From: Setomelanomma holmii
Lineage: Eukaryota; Ascomycota; Dothideomycetes; Pleosporales; Phaeosphaeriaceae
DNA length: 64,000 nt
Reading direction: 5' to 3'
NCBI GenBank assembly: GCA_010015745.1
Contig: ML978232.1
Location: forward strand, 62,001-126,000
The position numbers were made by a program, and so were the translations under genes. This document shows, piece after piece, positions 23,133 through 34,997 of this stretch. The stretch's first letter is position 1. Each line of letters opens with the position of its first letter. The notes below the pieces were generated by a model. It saw only the letters and a program-made list of their open reading frames with translations, was not told where the DNA came from and did not search any database.

Positions 23133-25783
23133 ATGGCCTCCGCATCCACATCGGCGTCTACGATGCCGCCAGTCCCTGCAAAGGACGATGTCAATGCTAC
23201 GTAAGTTTTCCAGCTCTACAATGATGCCAGAAGGACACTAGGTGCGGGCTTTGAGAGGAATGCGGCGGCCGTTCGGAGCTCTGCAGTTGCACATAGCACA
23301 TGTACAGCTTCGCGAACGTGGCTGTTTCTGCAGTGGTCTCTATCCTTCCAGGTGTAGAGATCTTCTTTGCATGTTGTAATCTCAGAGCACGCGTTCCAGT
23401 ATTGGCGTGGAGACCATCCTAATACCCCGTCCCCGCCTGCACACCACACATGGCTGACTATCTTATAGCTGGAAGTACCTCGAAGCTGGCGTCGACAAAA
23501 TCATGACTAACCTCCGCGGGGGCATGGACATGAAGACATATATGGGTCTCTATACCGCCATTCACAACTTCTGTACCGCCCAAAAGGCCGTCGCCGGCTC
23601 CTCGTTTCACGCTGCCAATAACCGTGGTGGCGCGCATCTCCTCGGTGAAGATCTCTACCAGCATTTGATCGAATACCTCAAGACACACCTCCAGAGCGTC
23701 CAGGAGGAGTCTCGGCAACACGTCGATGAGGCACTGCTCACATTCTACATCAAGGAGTGGAATCGGTACACGACCGCTGGACAGTACAACAACCATTTGT
23801 TTAGGTACCTGAATCGCCATTGGGTGAAGCGCGAGATGGACGAGGGCAAGAAGCACATCTACGACATCTATACCCTGCATCTGGTTCGATGGAAGGAAGA
23901 CATGTTCATTGGCACACAAGAGAGCGTCATGCGTAGTGTATTGAAGCTCGTCGAGAAGCAGCGCAACGGCGAGACCATTGAGCAGTCGCAGATCAAGTCG
24001 GTCGTCGATTCATTCGTGTCACTCGGTCTGGACGAGGCTGATAGCTCGAAATCGACCCTCGACGTGTACAAGGAGTTCTTTGAGAAGCCATTCTTGGCCG
24101 CCACCGCCGAATACTACGACAACGAGTCGAAGCAGTTCCTAGCGGAGAACAGCGTGGTCGAGTACATGAAGAAGGCTGAGGCCCGCCTGGACGAAGAGAA
24201 GGAGCGGGTTCCACTCTATCTCCTCAATGAGATCATGTCTCCTTTGATGCGAACGTGCGAGCAGTCCTTAATCACAAACCATTCACAAGCCCTTCGCGAG
24301 GAGTTCCAGATTCTTCTTGACCATGACAAGATCGAGGACCTTGGGCGTATGTATAAGTTGCTCGCGCGGATACCTGAAGGTCTTGACCCACTTCGCGGTA
24401 GATTTGAGACCCACGTCCGGAAGGCCGGTTTGGCGGCCGTCGACAAGATTGCGCAAGACGGCGAGAACCTGGAACCCAAGATTTATGTAGAGGCTCTTCT
24501 CGAGGTCCACACTCAATACCAGGATCTCGTGAACAAGGCATTCAATGGCGAGTCGGAGTTTGTGCGGTCACTGGACAACGCTTGCCGCGAATTCGTCAAC
24601 CGTAACAAGATCTGCAAGTCAGGCTCCAACAAGTCACCTGAACTCCTCGCCAAGTATACCGATACCCTCCTAAAGCGATCGAGCGCGAAGATGAGCGAAG
24701 AGGACGACATGGAGAAGCTGCTCACGCAGATCATGACGGTCTTCAAGTACATCGAGGACAAGGATGTCTTCCAGAAGTTTTACTCACGAATGTTGGCGAA
24801 GCGTCTCGTCCAGACCACCTCAGCGTCAGACGATGCGGAGACCAGCATGATCTCGAAGCTGAAAGAGGCCTGTGGTTTCGAATACACCAACAAGCTCCAG
24901 CGTATGTTCCAGGACATGCAGATTTCAAAGGATCTGAACTCTGCCTACAAGGAGTGGCAATCAAACAACTTGGAAGATTCGGACATTAAGGGTAATGTTG
25001 ATGCTAGCTACCACATTCTTGGTACCGGTTTCTGGCCGCTCAACCCTCCGACTACCGCCTTTACTCCACCTCAACTCATTGTTACGACATATGAGCGCTT
25101 TTCTCGCTTCTACAATCACAAGCATCAAGGCCGCAAGCTGACATGGCTGTGGCAATTGTGTAAGGGTGAGGTCAAGGCCAATTACTGCAAGGTCGCACAG
25201 AGCAAGGCTTCGCCCACTTTCCAGGTCTCGACATACCAGATGGCCATTATGCTGCTCTTCAACGATAGCGACACGGTCACTTATGACGAGATTGCGCAAG
25301 CCACGAGCCTCAACAAGGAGACTCTTGATCCTAGCTTGGGTGTCTTCATCAAGGCCAAGGTCTTGGTCGCGCAACCCGAGCACGGCAAGCCTGAGTCAGG
25401 CACAACTTACAAGCTCAACACTGGCTTCAAGACCAAGAAGGCCAAGATGAACTTGAACATTGGCATCAAGTCGGAGCAGAAGGCCGAGGCTGAAGATACG
25501 CACAAGACTATCGAGGAGGACCGAAAGCTGCTCATGCAGGTAAGTACCATTCATCTTCTCGCAAACCTGTTATCGTTGCTAACATTTGTCTCAGTCCGCG
25601 ATTGTGCGTATCATGAAGTCCCGCAAGAAGATGAAGCACCAGCAGCTCGTCTCAGAAACCATCCAGCAGATCAAGAACCGCTTCATGCCCCGTGTTCCCG
25701 ACATCAAGAAGTGCATCGACATCTTGCTGGAGAAGGAGTACCTGGAGCGCTTGGAGGGCGACGAGCTCGGCTACCTTGCTTGA
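23133..25783 (+). CDS. culA: cullin-1, scaffold of SCF ubiquitin ligases
   Basis: 775-residue scaffold that binds Skp1/F-box proteins at its N-terminus and the RING protein Rbx1 at its C-terminus. Exons: 23133-23200, 23469-25539, 25595-25783. The long first intron (268 nt) follows residue 22 and the next exon starts at WKYLEAGVDKIMT. Helical cullin repeats fill residues ~25-400. The cullin homology domain includes MLAKRLVQ, ILGTGFWPL and the winged-helix segment. The conserved NEDD8-acceptor motif IVRIMKSRK puts the modified lysine near residue 721, within the last exon. The protein ends LEGDELGYLA, standard for CUL1. All expected parts are intact. Confidence 0.97.
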
Positions 25784-26435
25784 GCACGTCGTGATGGAGT
25801 AATGAGTAACGGGCTTACCCGAGTATGTTCCTTTGTTCCGCCACAGCTTTTCACGACCCCATAGCTGCGATGCGTTTCTGGCGTTGGCGGCACCGCACAA
25901 GTTCGGTACAAATGGCATTTGAGCACAGTCACGGCGACTTTTGGTGTTTTATGTGCTTTCCACTAGGGTCATAGGGTGGTGGTGGAAGTAAAACAGAGCA
26001 ATCAGCTGGCTTTAGTATGGAGACAGAATAAGCAGTCATTCTTGCAGTTCCTTGTTGTGCCATGTCATTTCGGTTGTCGTGTCTGAGTGCACTCTGCCAT
26101 CATCTCAAACAGGCTGGGATGGAACGATCTGTTCCACTTCATGCAGAGGTTGTGTTTTGGAGCTGGGTAGGGGAGGGAAGTGGCAGGGATTATATTCTTG
26201 GGATACAGAAGGCTGAAGGTGTACGTACTCAGGAGTGTTGGAGTCTAGTGTGGGTTTGAGGGGAGTTGGTGCGTGTTCACGGTGTGCCAATACTACAAGA
26301 CGCCCGTGGTAACATGCTGAAAGTAGCCAGGCTATCACATTGGACTAAGCAGATAAAGGGCATGGGGGTATCTTGAGTTGGTGTTGTACAGCACATTGAT
26401 CTCGTGATATCGTACAATGCGTTCCAGCCATGTGT
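25784..26435. other. convergent intergenic region
   Basis: About 650 bp between the 3' ends of cullin-1 and the mitochondrial membrane protein gene. Nothing beyond expected 3' UTRs seen. Confidence 0.4.
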
Positions 26436-27482
26436 CTAATGGCCTCTTGTCTCCATGTTGGGCTTCTTGTCGTCTCCAGAGACCTTCTTCTCTGCTTCAT
26501 TGACCCCGCTTTCGGCCTCTTTCTTCGCCCGCTCAGCGACGTGCTCCGCCTCCTCGTGTATCTTCTCCGTGATGTGTTCTGGCAACACGTCCTTTGCCCG
26601 TTCGCCGCCTTTACCAGTCGCCTTCTCTAATTCGAGCTTCTCCTCCATAAGCTCCTCTTTACTCTTTATGGACTTCTCCACCTGCTCCACGGCACGCTCA
26701 ATCTCGACCTCCATGTCGGGCAGTTGGAATTGCTCGGCGATGAGCTTGCCGTTCCAACGCTGCAGCACCATGACGTCCTCGGTGTCGTTGTTGGTCTGTT
26801 GATGCACGACCCGCGCTACTCCTTCTGCCTGCTCTTTGGTGGGTCGTGGGGCGGCGCGAGACAGGGCTCGCGTGGGGTACATGAGGCCGGCGGTGTAGAC
26901 TTCGTCAAGGGTCCATGACGGCGTCGGCGTGGGCAGGTTGTGCTTGAGGAGGAACTCGAGGTGTTGCGAGCCAGTGAGGGCTTTCCAGTGCGAGTAGGCG
27001 CGGTACAGGACGTAAAAGAAGGGCAGATTGGGAATGACGGGTATGAGCATAAAGGGCGCGGTGAAGGGCATGATGACGACGCTCCAGATCAGCTTGCTGC
27101 GGTGCATGAGCTGCCGCTCTTTTGCCAGCTTCTCGAGTATGCCAGGCAGCTTCTCCTGCTTGAGGTACATGCCGGGGAACATGACCTCGTACTTTTCCTT
27201 GCCCTCCATGATAGACTTCTTTCGCTGCGCAGTGAGCGCCGGCAGCGTCTTGAGGCCCCATTCCTCGTAAGGTATTCGCTTCAGCGCATGGTTGCCGTAG
27301 TATGTGACCTTCTTCTTCCAGTCCCAGATGGCCTTTGTGTCCTTTTCCCAGGCAGCCCACGTCTCATTGGCCTTGATTGTGACTTTGTCGATGATTGAGC
27401 GGTCCTTGGGGGCTTTCTCGTGCAGCTTCTCGCAGTAGATGAGCGAGCGGCGCGTGGATATAGGCAGGAGGAACAGGCGCAT
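26436..27482 (-). CDS. mitochondrial K+/H+ exchange-related membrane protein (Mit_KHE1 family)
   Basis: 348 residues, intronless. It begins MRLFLLPISTRRSLIYC, the characteristic start of the fungal family that includes yeast YKL133C and YDL183C (linked to mitochondrial K+/H+ exchange). Downstream are KVTYYGNHALKRIPYEEWGLKTLP-type conserved motifs. A hydrophobic region at about residues 145-175 (WSVVIMPFTAPFMLIPVIPN, then LPFFYVLY) forms one or two membrane segments. The last ~110 residues are highly charged and helical. I chose the start at 27482; the open frame continues 111 codons further upstream but that part does not resemble the family. Divergent from the Srf1-like gene. Role in ion homeostasis is from the family, not shown here. 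Confidence 0.88.
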   Translation of the reverse strand: MRLFLLPISTRRSLIYCEKLHEKAPKDRSIIDKVTIKANETWAAWEKDTKAIWDWKKKVTYYGNHALKRIPYEEWGLKTLPALTAQRKKSIMEGKEKYEVMFPGMYLKQEKLPGILEKLAKERQLMHRSKLIWSVVIMPFTAPFMLIPVIPNLPFFYVLYRAYSHWKALTGSQHLEFLLKHNLPTPTPSWTLDEVYTAGLMYPTRALSRAAPRPTKEQAEGVARVVHQQTNNDTEDVMVLQRWNGKLIAEQFQLPDMEVEIERAVEQVEKSIKSKEELMEEKLELEKATGKGGERAKDVLPEHITEKIHEEAEHVAERAKKEAESGVNEAEKKVSGDDKKPNMETRGH

Positions 27483-28067
27483 GGTAAGCGGCTTTGGTGC
27501 TGGCTTGTCGCTGCAGCGGGGTCTGGGTAGGCGCACAATGGCGCTGGTGGAGCGACGGTTCTCAGACAATTCTGCTGTGAAACATGACGCAGATGGTCGC
27601 GTGGCTTGTTTGAAGAGGAGATGCAATTGTTGGCGAGGCCTGAAATTGCATCGGGAACGGGCCAGGCCAAGCTCAGTAGTGACGTCGGGGCTGCATGGGC
27701 TGCAAGGCGGAGCGTCCCAATCCCTGTTTGAAACTGCCGCGGCCCTGAATGCACTGATCTGCGAACAAGCAATCTCCCCAGCACCAGCGCCCGAGAGACA
27801 GCGCCCGGGCCTCATCCCTCGGCCACGCCCACGGTTACACGCTGCTGCTAGTTGATCCTACTACTCGCTACACGACAAGTCCAGTGCTGCACGTCTCCCC
27901 CGGGATGCTGTCGTCGCGCGTCGTCTACCTCGCTCCCACGTAATCGCCGCCGTCACTCGCTCACCGCCAGGCAGGCCAGCCATTCCTGTTTCCTGCTCAC
28001 GCGCGACGTCTTGGACGTGGCATAGCCTCTGCTGCTGCGACGAGGAGGCCCCTCACCACCACCCGCA
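27483..28067. other. divergent intergenic region
   Basis: 585 bp, C-rich towards 28067. Holds both promoters. No other feature seen. Confidence 0.4.
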
Positions 28068-29510
28068 ATGACCGGCTGGTCCATGGTCGAGCGCAGAAAG
28101 AGCGACAATGGCACCGGCACCCAGGCACCCTTCCTCAGCCCCGAGTCCGCCCAGGGCAGCAGCTCTCACCATCCCTCGGTCTCGAGTACCAACAGCAACC
28201 GCCTGCTGCCCTCGCCAATCCCGCCGCCCACCGCCTCGTCTGTGAACTCCCAGCAGCGCCCGCAGTCGCGAATCAGTGCCGTGTCCGGGGTGTCGCGCGA
28301 CAGCCAGAGCGAGGGTGCAGTCGGGAAGAGCCACAGCCAGTCCGTCTCGAGCACGCCGCACACGCTGGCGTCCTCGTCGCGCACGCTGAGCGCCGAGAAC
28401 AAGGAGAGACAGCGTGCTGCTAGGACACTTCCACGTAAGACTCCCGTGTGGTAGCTATTTCAAAGTCAATGGCTGTCCGGAATGCTCGGAACCACGAGAC
28501 ATTCCACGCTCTGTATACCACACACCTGAACTGACACATCTCAGCCTGGGTACAATCAGCCGATGAAGATGACACCGCCGGCCCGACTTCCGTCCTGCTA
28601 CCGCGCACACCCACCTCGGCCCGCCATGCATGCCACAACTTTATGCCCACGCCCAAGTCGAATGTGCCCGGCCGCAAGTTCGACCATGCCCGCGAGGGAG
28701 CCCCAGTGACCCTCACCACGCCCATGAGCGACAGTGCCACCAAGTGGAAGCAGTTCGCCCATGCAACCTCCCACTTTGGCGACCATACCGACCGGCCCGT
28801 ATCGTCGCGAGGTCAGATTGTGGACGATGACTGGATGAAGGAGAACATGCCCGACCTGGAGACACTCTGGGAGCCCATAGACGAGACCAAGGACGACGAA
28901 AGACTGAAAGGCTTCTGGCTGTTCAGCCCCGCCAAGCGAAGGCGGAAGCTCCTGCGCTTCCACAACACCATCATGAACCACCCCATGGTGCCGGCTCTCG
29001 TTCGCATGGTAGTCCTCATCTTCTCCATCATGGCACTTTCGCTCGCAGGCGCCATCTTCCACCACTCCGACACGGCGGTCTGTGACAACAATTCCTCGAC
29101 ATGGATGGCTATCATCGTGGACGTGGTAGCCATTCTTTACACCGTCTACATCACCTATGACGAATACACCTCGAAACCACTCGGCCTGCGCTCCCACAAT
29201 GCGAAAATGTCCCTTATATTCTTAGACCTCGCTTTCATTGTATTCGAGTCGGCCAATCTGAGTTTGGCATTCCAGGCCCTGACAGACGACAAGTGGGCGT
29301 GTAGAGACTCACCTGATCAAGATGGTTCTTATTGTCCGTACACGCGGGCCATCTGCGTGCGACAGAAGGCTTTGACTGCAACGCTCTTTATCGCGCTGCT
29401 GGCGTGGATGAGCACTTTTACCATTAGCACCTTGAGGTATATCGCCATCCTGATCCAGATTAGCACATGTACTCACAGACTGCAGGCTGATCCACCGCGT
29501 GGCGAGGTAG
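28068..29510 (+). CDS. Srf1-like four-TM membrane protein (regulator of phospholipase D family)
   Basis: 427 residues; exons 28068-28434, 28545-29436, 29486-29510. The N-terminal ~190 residues are Ser-rich and disordered. Four membrane segments follow: PALVRMVVLIFSIMALSLAG, WMAIIVDVVAILYTVYIT, MSLIFLDLAFIVFESANLSL and TATLFIALLAWMSTFTIST. The segment STWMAIIVDVVAILYTVYIT, followed by DEYTSKPLGLRS, is the recognisable family signature. The tiny last exon gives RLIHRVAR-stop, fitting the normal end of the family. I assign it to the SRF1 family from pattern memory; in yeast Srf1 regulates the phospholipase D Spo14. Introns are 110 and 49 nt. Confidence 0.8.
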
Positions 29511-30000
29511 TACCTCACACCACAGCTTCCTTTACTATCTTCACATATATTCCCTACACTCTGTACCACTACTTTCCTTCCGTCAGCTCCAGACTGATCC
29601 AGGCATCCCATCTAGGCTGGAAAACAGTACCATCCATGTCTCAGCATTCCCCGCTATTCGACATCTCCGTCGGCGCAGAACCCTGCTTCCTACGCGCCAC
29701 CGCTTTCCTTCTGAATCTCTTTGATCTCTACTGTAAGCTGGCATTGCACAGCGACGGCGCTGGGGCGTTTGACATGATTGCATTGTCATGCATGGTTATG
29801 CGTTTGCGCTTCTTAGGGGCAGGCCTGATGCTAGGAAGGCGAGGCATGTGAGACGGCCGCGGTATATAGAGAAGGAGGGAGAGGAGAGTATATAGCAATC
29901 GAACAAACACAACAATAACCTCGACCGCTCACTCTCCGATATCGTGCCAACACTTGGTGAGTGCTCAAGACCGCATCGTGCGACGAACCACGTTCCTTAT
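29511..30000. other. convergent intergenic region
   Basis: 490 bp between two 3' ends. Open reading continues past the Srf1-like stop in another frame, but this is explained by the last intron. Nothing else seen. Confidence 0.4.
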
Positions 30001-31196
30001 CTACACGTACATATCTCCAACACGTCCTATTTTCCCATACTTCTTGACGAACGAAATCACGGCGCCAAACACTTCTTCCGGATGACTCGCGCTCAGGAAA
30101 TGCTTCCCACCCTTGATGACCTCCAGCTTCGCATCCGATGAGCCCGTGAATAGTTCTATTTCTTCTTTTGCGTTGGCGACGGTGTATACGGCGTCGTCGG
30201 TGCCCTGGATTGTGTTAGTATACACATCAAAACCGCGGTACTTGAGGAAAGAAGGGAGGGGGGGGCGACGTACGTGAAGCCATAGCACGGGACAAATAAC
30301 GTCCGCGGCACGGGAGTGGAGACCGTCTCGATCACGGAGATTGATTGCGGCCATGCGGATCCTGCGTCGGCCGTCATCGCCGCGGTAATTCTTCTCAATC
30401 TCACTAACCCAATAGTCTCGGATATCTTTGGCTACATTGGTGCCAAAACCGATGTCGATGAGGAAATTACTGTACTCTTTACTCGGGACAAAGTCTGGAG
30501 TTGCGGTCTTGCTCGAAAATTCTTCCTGGATCGACTTGCCGAGGAGGTCGGGCGCTCTATCAAACGTAAGGATACTGAATCAGTGCATGTCTCACAAACA
30601 TTTCGTCCATTGACAAGTACACTTACTGCCAACATCCCAACTTCCTCGTCCTTTCGCTCTCATAATCCAGCGACGTGCCTAGCGGTATGATACCTTGGAC
30701 CTGTGATTCACCAGTCAGTGGTCTGAGTCGCTCCATGCCTACTTCTCATGACTTGCCCTGTCTGGCCCCAACAACGCCATCCGCACCGTAATCCAACCCC
30801 CCTGACTCGTACCCAGGACGAAAAACTTCTGGACCTACAGACCGGTGTACAAAGTCAGTAAAAGTCTTCCCGTGCATTTTTTCATGTACCAGAGTTACGC
30901 ACACCCAGTTTCTCGAGGACTTGTAGGTTCATAATCGCTGTGTCCCAGTACGTCCAGTGCGTCTTCTCATCTTTTACCCTCGTTTGTCCGTGGCCGAGTA
31001 ATTCAATTGAAATTAAATTCATGACAGATGTTAGTGCGGTGTTGGTGTATGCAGCGCGGTACAGTTCCGAGGAAGTTGTGAATGAATTGACGAGTAGGAG
31101 GGTGGGTTTAGTCGATGGTGAGAAGTCGGGCGAGGTCTGGTATGCGGCGGATATGCCGCCTAGATGGGGCACGTCGATTGTTTTTGTGTTTGGCAT
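30001..31196 (-). CDS. alpha/beta-fold hydrolase
   Basis: 310 residues in five exons: 31196-30903, 30834-30757, 30700-30627, 30556-30274, 30204-30001. The nucleophile elbow is GTSQGGW (Ser), in the second exon; the acid is probably Asp in HGTDDAVY and the base His in KGGKHFLS. The N-terminus HLGGISAAYQTS...LLVNSF and the MNLISIELLGHGQT stretch fit the usual oxyanion loop and strand order of small esterase/lactonase-type hydrolases. The second intron (30756-30701) has a GC-AG border (AGG/GCAAGT); no GT site gives a good reading. No signal peptide. Substrate unknown. It lies 378 bp downstream of an SDR gene on the same strand, so a shared catabolic role is possible but unproven. Confidence 0.85.
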
Positions 31197-31574
31197 GGTG
31201 GGAATGGGGGTGATGTTTCGATTGCTATGGTGGATATGACATACGGGAAGTAGGACACTGATTGTGATGCAGGCTGTCCCGGGTGGATGGTAAGAGGTAG
31301 ATTTGACGGATGTATATATAGTACGGGAATAGGACAACGTCAGAGTGTCTAATTGCCGGCCCTGGGCGGGGAAAAGAGGGGTTTTTATGGAGAAAATGAC
31401 AGGGATTTTTGACATGACGAGGGCTTGGCTGGGCACGCTGATACATCTTGTGGTCGGGGGTGGGGATGAGATGGTGCTCGGTTGCAATATGCTTACCATC
31501 CAGCATGTACAATTCTTCCCTCTCCCAGATTAGCGCCAAGATCGTCCTACACATTCCACGTTCCGCTTCCGCGC

Positions 31575-32466
31575 TTACAAACTGGTATATCCTCCATCCA
31601 CTGGTAGTCCAATCCCCGTGACCCATCCCGCGTCGTCGCTCGCTAGGAACACCGCTGCTTTCGCGATGTCTTGAGGTGTACCTAGTCCTCTGAACGGATG
31701 CTTCGTTTCCAATCCCACTTTGATCTCTTGCGCTTCTGGCGTGAGCAGGGCATGGATAAATGATGTTTGCGTGTATCCAGGACACAGCGCGTTGACGTGG
31801 ATGCGATGCGGTGCACAGTCATTGGCGGTCGATTTGGTAAGGCCCATTACTGCGTGTTTGGACGTGATGTACGCCGCTGTAATGGATGTCAGTATTCAAA
31901 CTTCGGAGTGGCAAAAGCGAGTAAATGTATAAAGAGCTCCACTCACACGTCCCGGGTGATCCCACGAGTCCATACACACTCGCCAAGTTGATAATCCAGC
32001 CTCGATCTCCACTCGGATGCGGTTCTTGCCCCTTCATTTGTTTCGCAGCGTACTTAATACCGAGAAAAACACCTTTCACATTTACCGCCATCGTCTTCTC
32101 AAATGCCGCTTCTTCCATATCCCATACATCAATAGATCCCTTCTCTGCTTCGACCGCAATGCCTGCATTATTCACCATGATGTCAATTCTCCCATACGTC
32201 TCAACGGCCTTCTGGACTAGCACTTCGACGTCGCTGGCTTGCGTGGTGTCGCATTTTTGGTACACGGCTTTCACGCCTAGCTTTTCAGCTTCTTGGACGG
32301 TAGTACCAGAGAGTGAGTCAGTGCGGTACTCGGCGCGAAAGTCTTCGCGGATATCGCTGCAGACGAGGTTTGCGCCTTCGGCGGCAAAGGCTAGAGATAT
32401 GGCGCGGCCAATGCCAGAAGAGGAACCGGTTATGACGGCAACTCGATTTGCTAGACGACCTGGCAT
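31575..32466 (-). CDS. short-chain dehydrogenase/reductase (classical SDR)
   Basis: 273 residues, two exons (32466-31947, 31876-31575; 70-nt intron GTGAGT...TACAG). Cofactor motif TGSSSGIG at residues 13-20, D in SDIRED suggesting NAD preference, NNAG, NLASVYG with the catalytic Ser, YITSK with the catalytic Tyr/Lys (the Tyr is just after the splice junction), and the usual C-terminus TGIGLPVDGGYTSL. A typical length. The substrate cannot be read from sequence. It is followed on the same strand by the alpha/beta hydrolase gene. Confidence 0.92.
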
Positions 32467-33273
32467 GTTTTAATTGTTGGTAGTGGGCGAGAAGTGAAGG
32501 ATTTGTTGTCACCGCAAAGTCGAAGCTGCGAGAAGCCGAATATGTATCGAGGACGAAGTATGAGTAGCTTCGATAGCGCTGTAGGAGAGGACAGAGATAA
32601 GTGGGATAATTGAGATAGAGCAGACCTGAGATAGAAAGAAAAGTGGCGGCTCTGTAAATGTACACATGAGCCAACTGACCGTACTATTGCCCGATGAGGG
32701 GTCATTGCGGAGTATATCCTCGGCCTGCTCGAGTAAGTGTATCCAGACCTCATGGACTTGAACAGAAAACTAATAATCCTGGACTACTTCATACTTCGGC
32801 GAATGACAGCAGACACACGTATTTGGCCTTTCTTGAAGGCTCAAAAAGCCGCCACATGTTATCTGTGAAGACGTTGTTGGCCGGGATCAGTCTGCTTCCA
32901 CGATTGCATGGCGATCGGGCGGATGTATCACGAGGCGATGGTATTTCGGTATCGTGAGCTAAAGAAACACATCCTCAAACAGAACGTAAGGCCACGAGCG
33001 ATGGATTGGGTCGAAGCAATGCAATAAACAGCAGACGCGTGCGACGCGAGGTATTGGAGAAGATTGTGGAGTAGCTTGAATCTCGGAATTAAGCCTACGC
33101 TACCACTATTTCCGTAACGCGTTTTGAGCATCGACGTCATATTTGATGCAACACCAAGACAGTAGAGACAGTTTTCTGGTGCCAGAATTTAGGAGTTCAA
33201 GACCTACTCTGATCAAGCTAGCGTGGACTTATACTTTTGATAAGGGAAATCACGGCGGACTCAGACCTCTATT
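32467..33273. other. divergent intergenic region
   Basis: About 810 bp between the SDR and TatD-like genes. Only short overlapping frames. Nothing recognised. Confidence 0.4.
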
Positions 33274-34506
33274 ATGGTCAAAGACTCGAACGGCGACCTC
33301 AGCAAGGATGAGGCATTCCCATGGCACCTCGGCGTATACGATGCGCACTGCCACCCAACAGACACAATGGACAGTATCTCGACGATCGAGGGTATGAAGA
33401 CGCGCGTTCTTACTGTCATGGCCACACGAGGTCAAGATCAAGACCTCGTCACCACCGCAGCAAACACACACAGCGTCAAATCATTTGATCCAAGTCAATG
33501 GTCCAAGGAAGAATGCATCGTCCCATGTTTCGGCTGGCATCCATGGTTCTCGCACCAGATGTACTTCGACGACGAAGTGACCCCAGAGGACTCAGAAATA
33601 AAAGATCAAGGCGCCCTCACCGGCGACGCAAAGATATCCCACTACCAATCCGTCCTCCAACCCTCCCGTAAAGACCTCAGCGACGAAGACCGTCAAACAT
33701 TCCTCTCCCTCCCCGACCCAACACCCTTCTCCGCCTTCCTCGCACAAACCCGCAAATTTCTCGAGCACTACCCCTACGCCCTGATTGGCGAAATCGGCCT
33801 CGACCGCTCCTTCCGCATCCCCGAATCCTGGACCAACAACCAAGACCTCTGGGCGAAACGCGACCACACCCTCACCCCAGGCGGACGCGAAGGCCGCCGC
33901 CTCACGCCCTTTCGCTGCAGTCCCCAGCACCAGAAGAAGATCTTCAAAGCGCAGCTACAACTCGCCGGGGAATTGGGGCGGGGCGTGAGCGTGCACGGCG
34001 TCCAGGCGCACGGGCTGGTTTTCGAGACGTTGCAGGAATTATGGCGCGGGCATGAGAAGGAAATCTTGAGTAAGCGCGAGCGCAAGAAGCGCGGAGTGGA
34101 TCATCCGAGTGTGTCAGACGAGGTACAGGATACGGAGAAGGAAGAGAAAGCGCCAAAGCCTTATCCGCCGAGGATATGTCTGCACTCGTATTCTGGGAAT
34201 GCGTCGAATTTCAAACAGTATCTTAACTCGGCGATACCAGCGCAGATCTATGCGTCATTTAGTACCGCGATCAATTTATCGGATGCTATGGATGAGGAGA
34301 CGCCAGAGGCGTTTGAGGAGGTGGTGAAGACGGTGCCGGACCACATGCTGCTTGTGGAGAGCGATTTGCATACGGCGGGCGAAGAGATGGATACGAGGAT
34401 GGAGGATATTGTGAGGAGGGTGTGTAAAGTTAAAGGATGGGGATTGGAAGAGGGGGTCAAGCGGTTGGGGAAGAATTGGAGAGCATTTGCTTTTGGAGAA
34501 GGGTAG
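33274..34506 (+). CDS. TatD-family metal-dependent hydrolase (Scn1-like)
   Basis: 410 residues, intronless. Amidohydrolase-type TIM barrel of the TatD DNase family. Metal ligands: His25 and His27 in DAHCHPTD, Glu in LIGEIGLDRSF, His in VSVHGVQ, His in ICLHSYSG and Asp in LLVESDLH. The insert FGWHPWFSHQMYF and the long loop before QLAGELGRG match fungal proteins related to S. pombe Scn1 (a Cut9-interacting protein). The length is larger than bacterial TatD (~260) because of charged loops, for example near KRERKKRG. Nuclease activity is likely by family but not shown. Start at 33274 is the first ATG before the conserved region. Confidence 0.9.
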   Translation: MVKDSNGDLSKDEAFPWHLGVYDAHCHPTDTMDSISTIEGMKTRVLTVMATRGQDQDLVTTAANTHSVKSFDPSQWSKEECIVPCFGWHPWFSHQMYFDDEVTPEDSEIKDQGALTGDAKISHYQSVLQPSRKDLSDEDRQTFLSLPDPTPFSAFLAQTRKFLEHYPYALIGEIGLDRSFRIPESWTNNQDLWAKRDHTLTPGGREGRRLTPFRCSPQHQKKIFKAQLQLAGELGRGVSVHGVQAHGLVFETLQELWRGHEKEILSKRERKKRGVDHPSVSDEVQDTEKEEKAPKPYPPRICLHSYSGNASNFKQYLNSAIPAQIYASFSTAINLSDAMDEETPEAFEEVVKTVPDHMLLVESDLHTAGEEMDTRMEDIVRRVCKVKGWGLEEGVKRLGKNWRAFAFGEG

Positions 34507-34997
34507 AGACAAGGGAAGACAGTAGATCTGGCGGCACGATTCACCGAATGACAGATAAGAGTTGAGGAATGGAGTACACCGTGATTAGACCTGTTCATTT
34601 GGGAGGCATTCAATCAGCAAGCGCAGACGTGAGTGGAGTTTTTCATTCAGTATCCTGGACCTTGAGGATAATCCTGTAGACAATCCTGAAGAAACAAGGC
34701 CTGTACGAGTGTTCGCAGCAATTACTGCTTCGTTGTGTACAACCCAGGGAGCAAAGCATCCTTGATGGATAACTTGCAATTAGTAGTGGTCAAGTTGCCA
34801 ATAAGCAACAGCCAACACTGGGTATAACAAAAGACAACCGACAATCGCAACCTGTGAACACCTCTTCCCATCATCATCATGATGTTCATCAATCATCAGC
34901 CGTGACCGTCATAGGTACTCCATCAATACGCCTATAACTTAGCCCTTGAAGAGAACCACCTCAACGCCGCAGAGTGGACCAAGTAGAGGATGTAAGC
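34507..34997. other. convergent intergenic region
   Basis: About 490 bp between two 3' ends. Nothing recognised. Confidence 0.4.

Noticed and set aside
27483..27815. 111-codon N-terminal extension of the mitochondrial membrane protein
   Set aside because: The family normally starts MRLFLLP, and the extension looks like non-coding leader.
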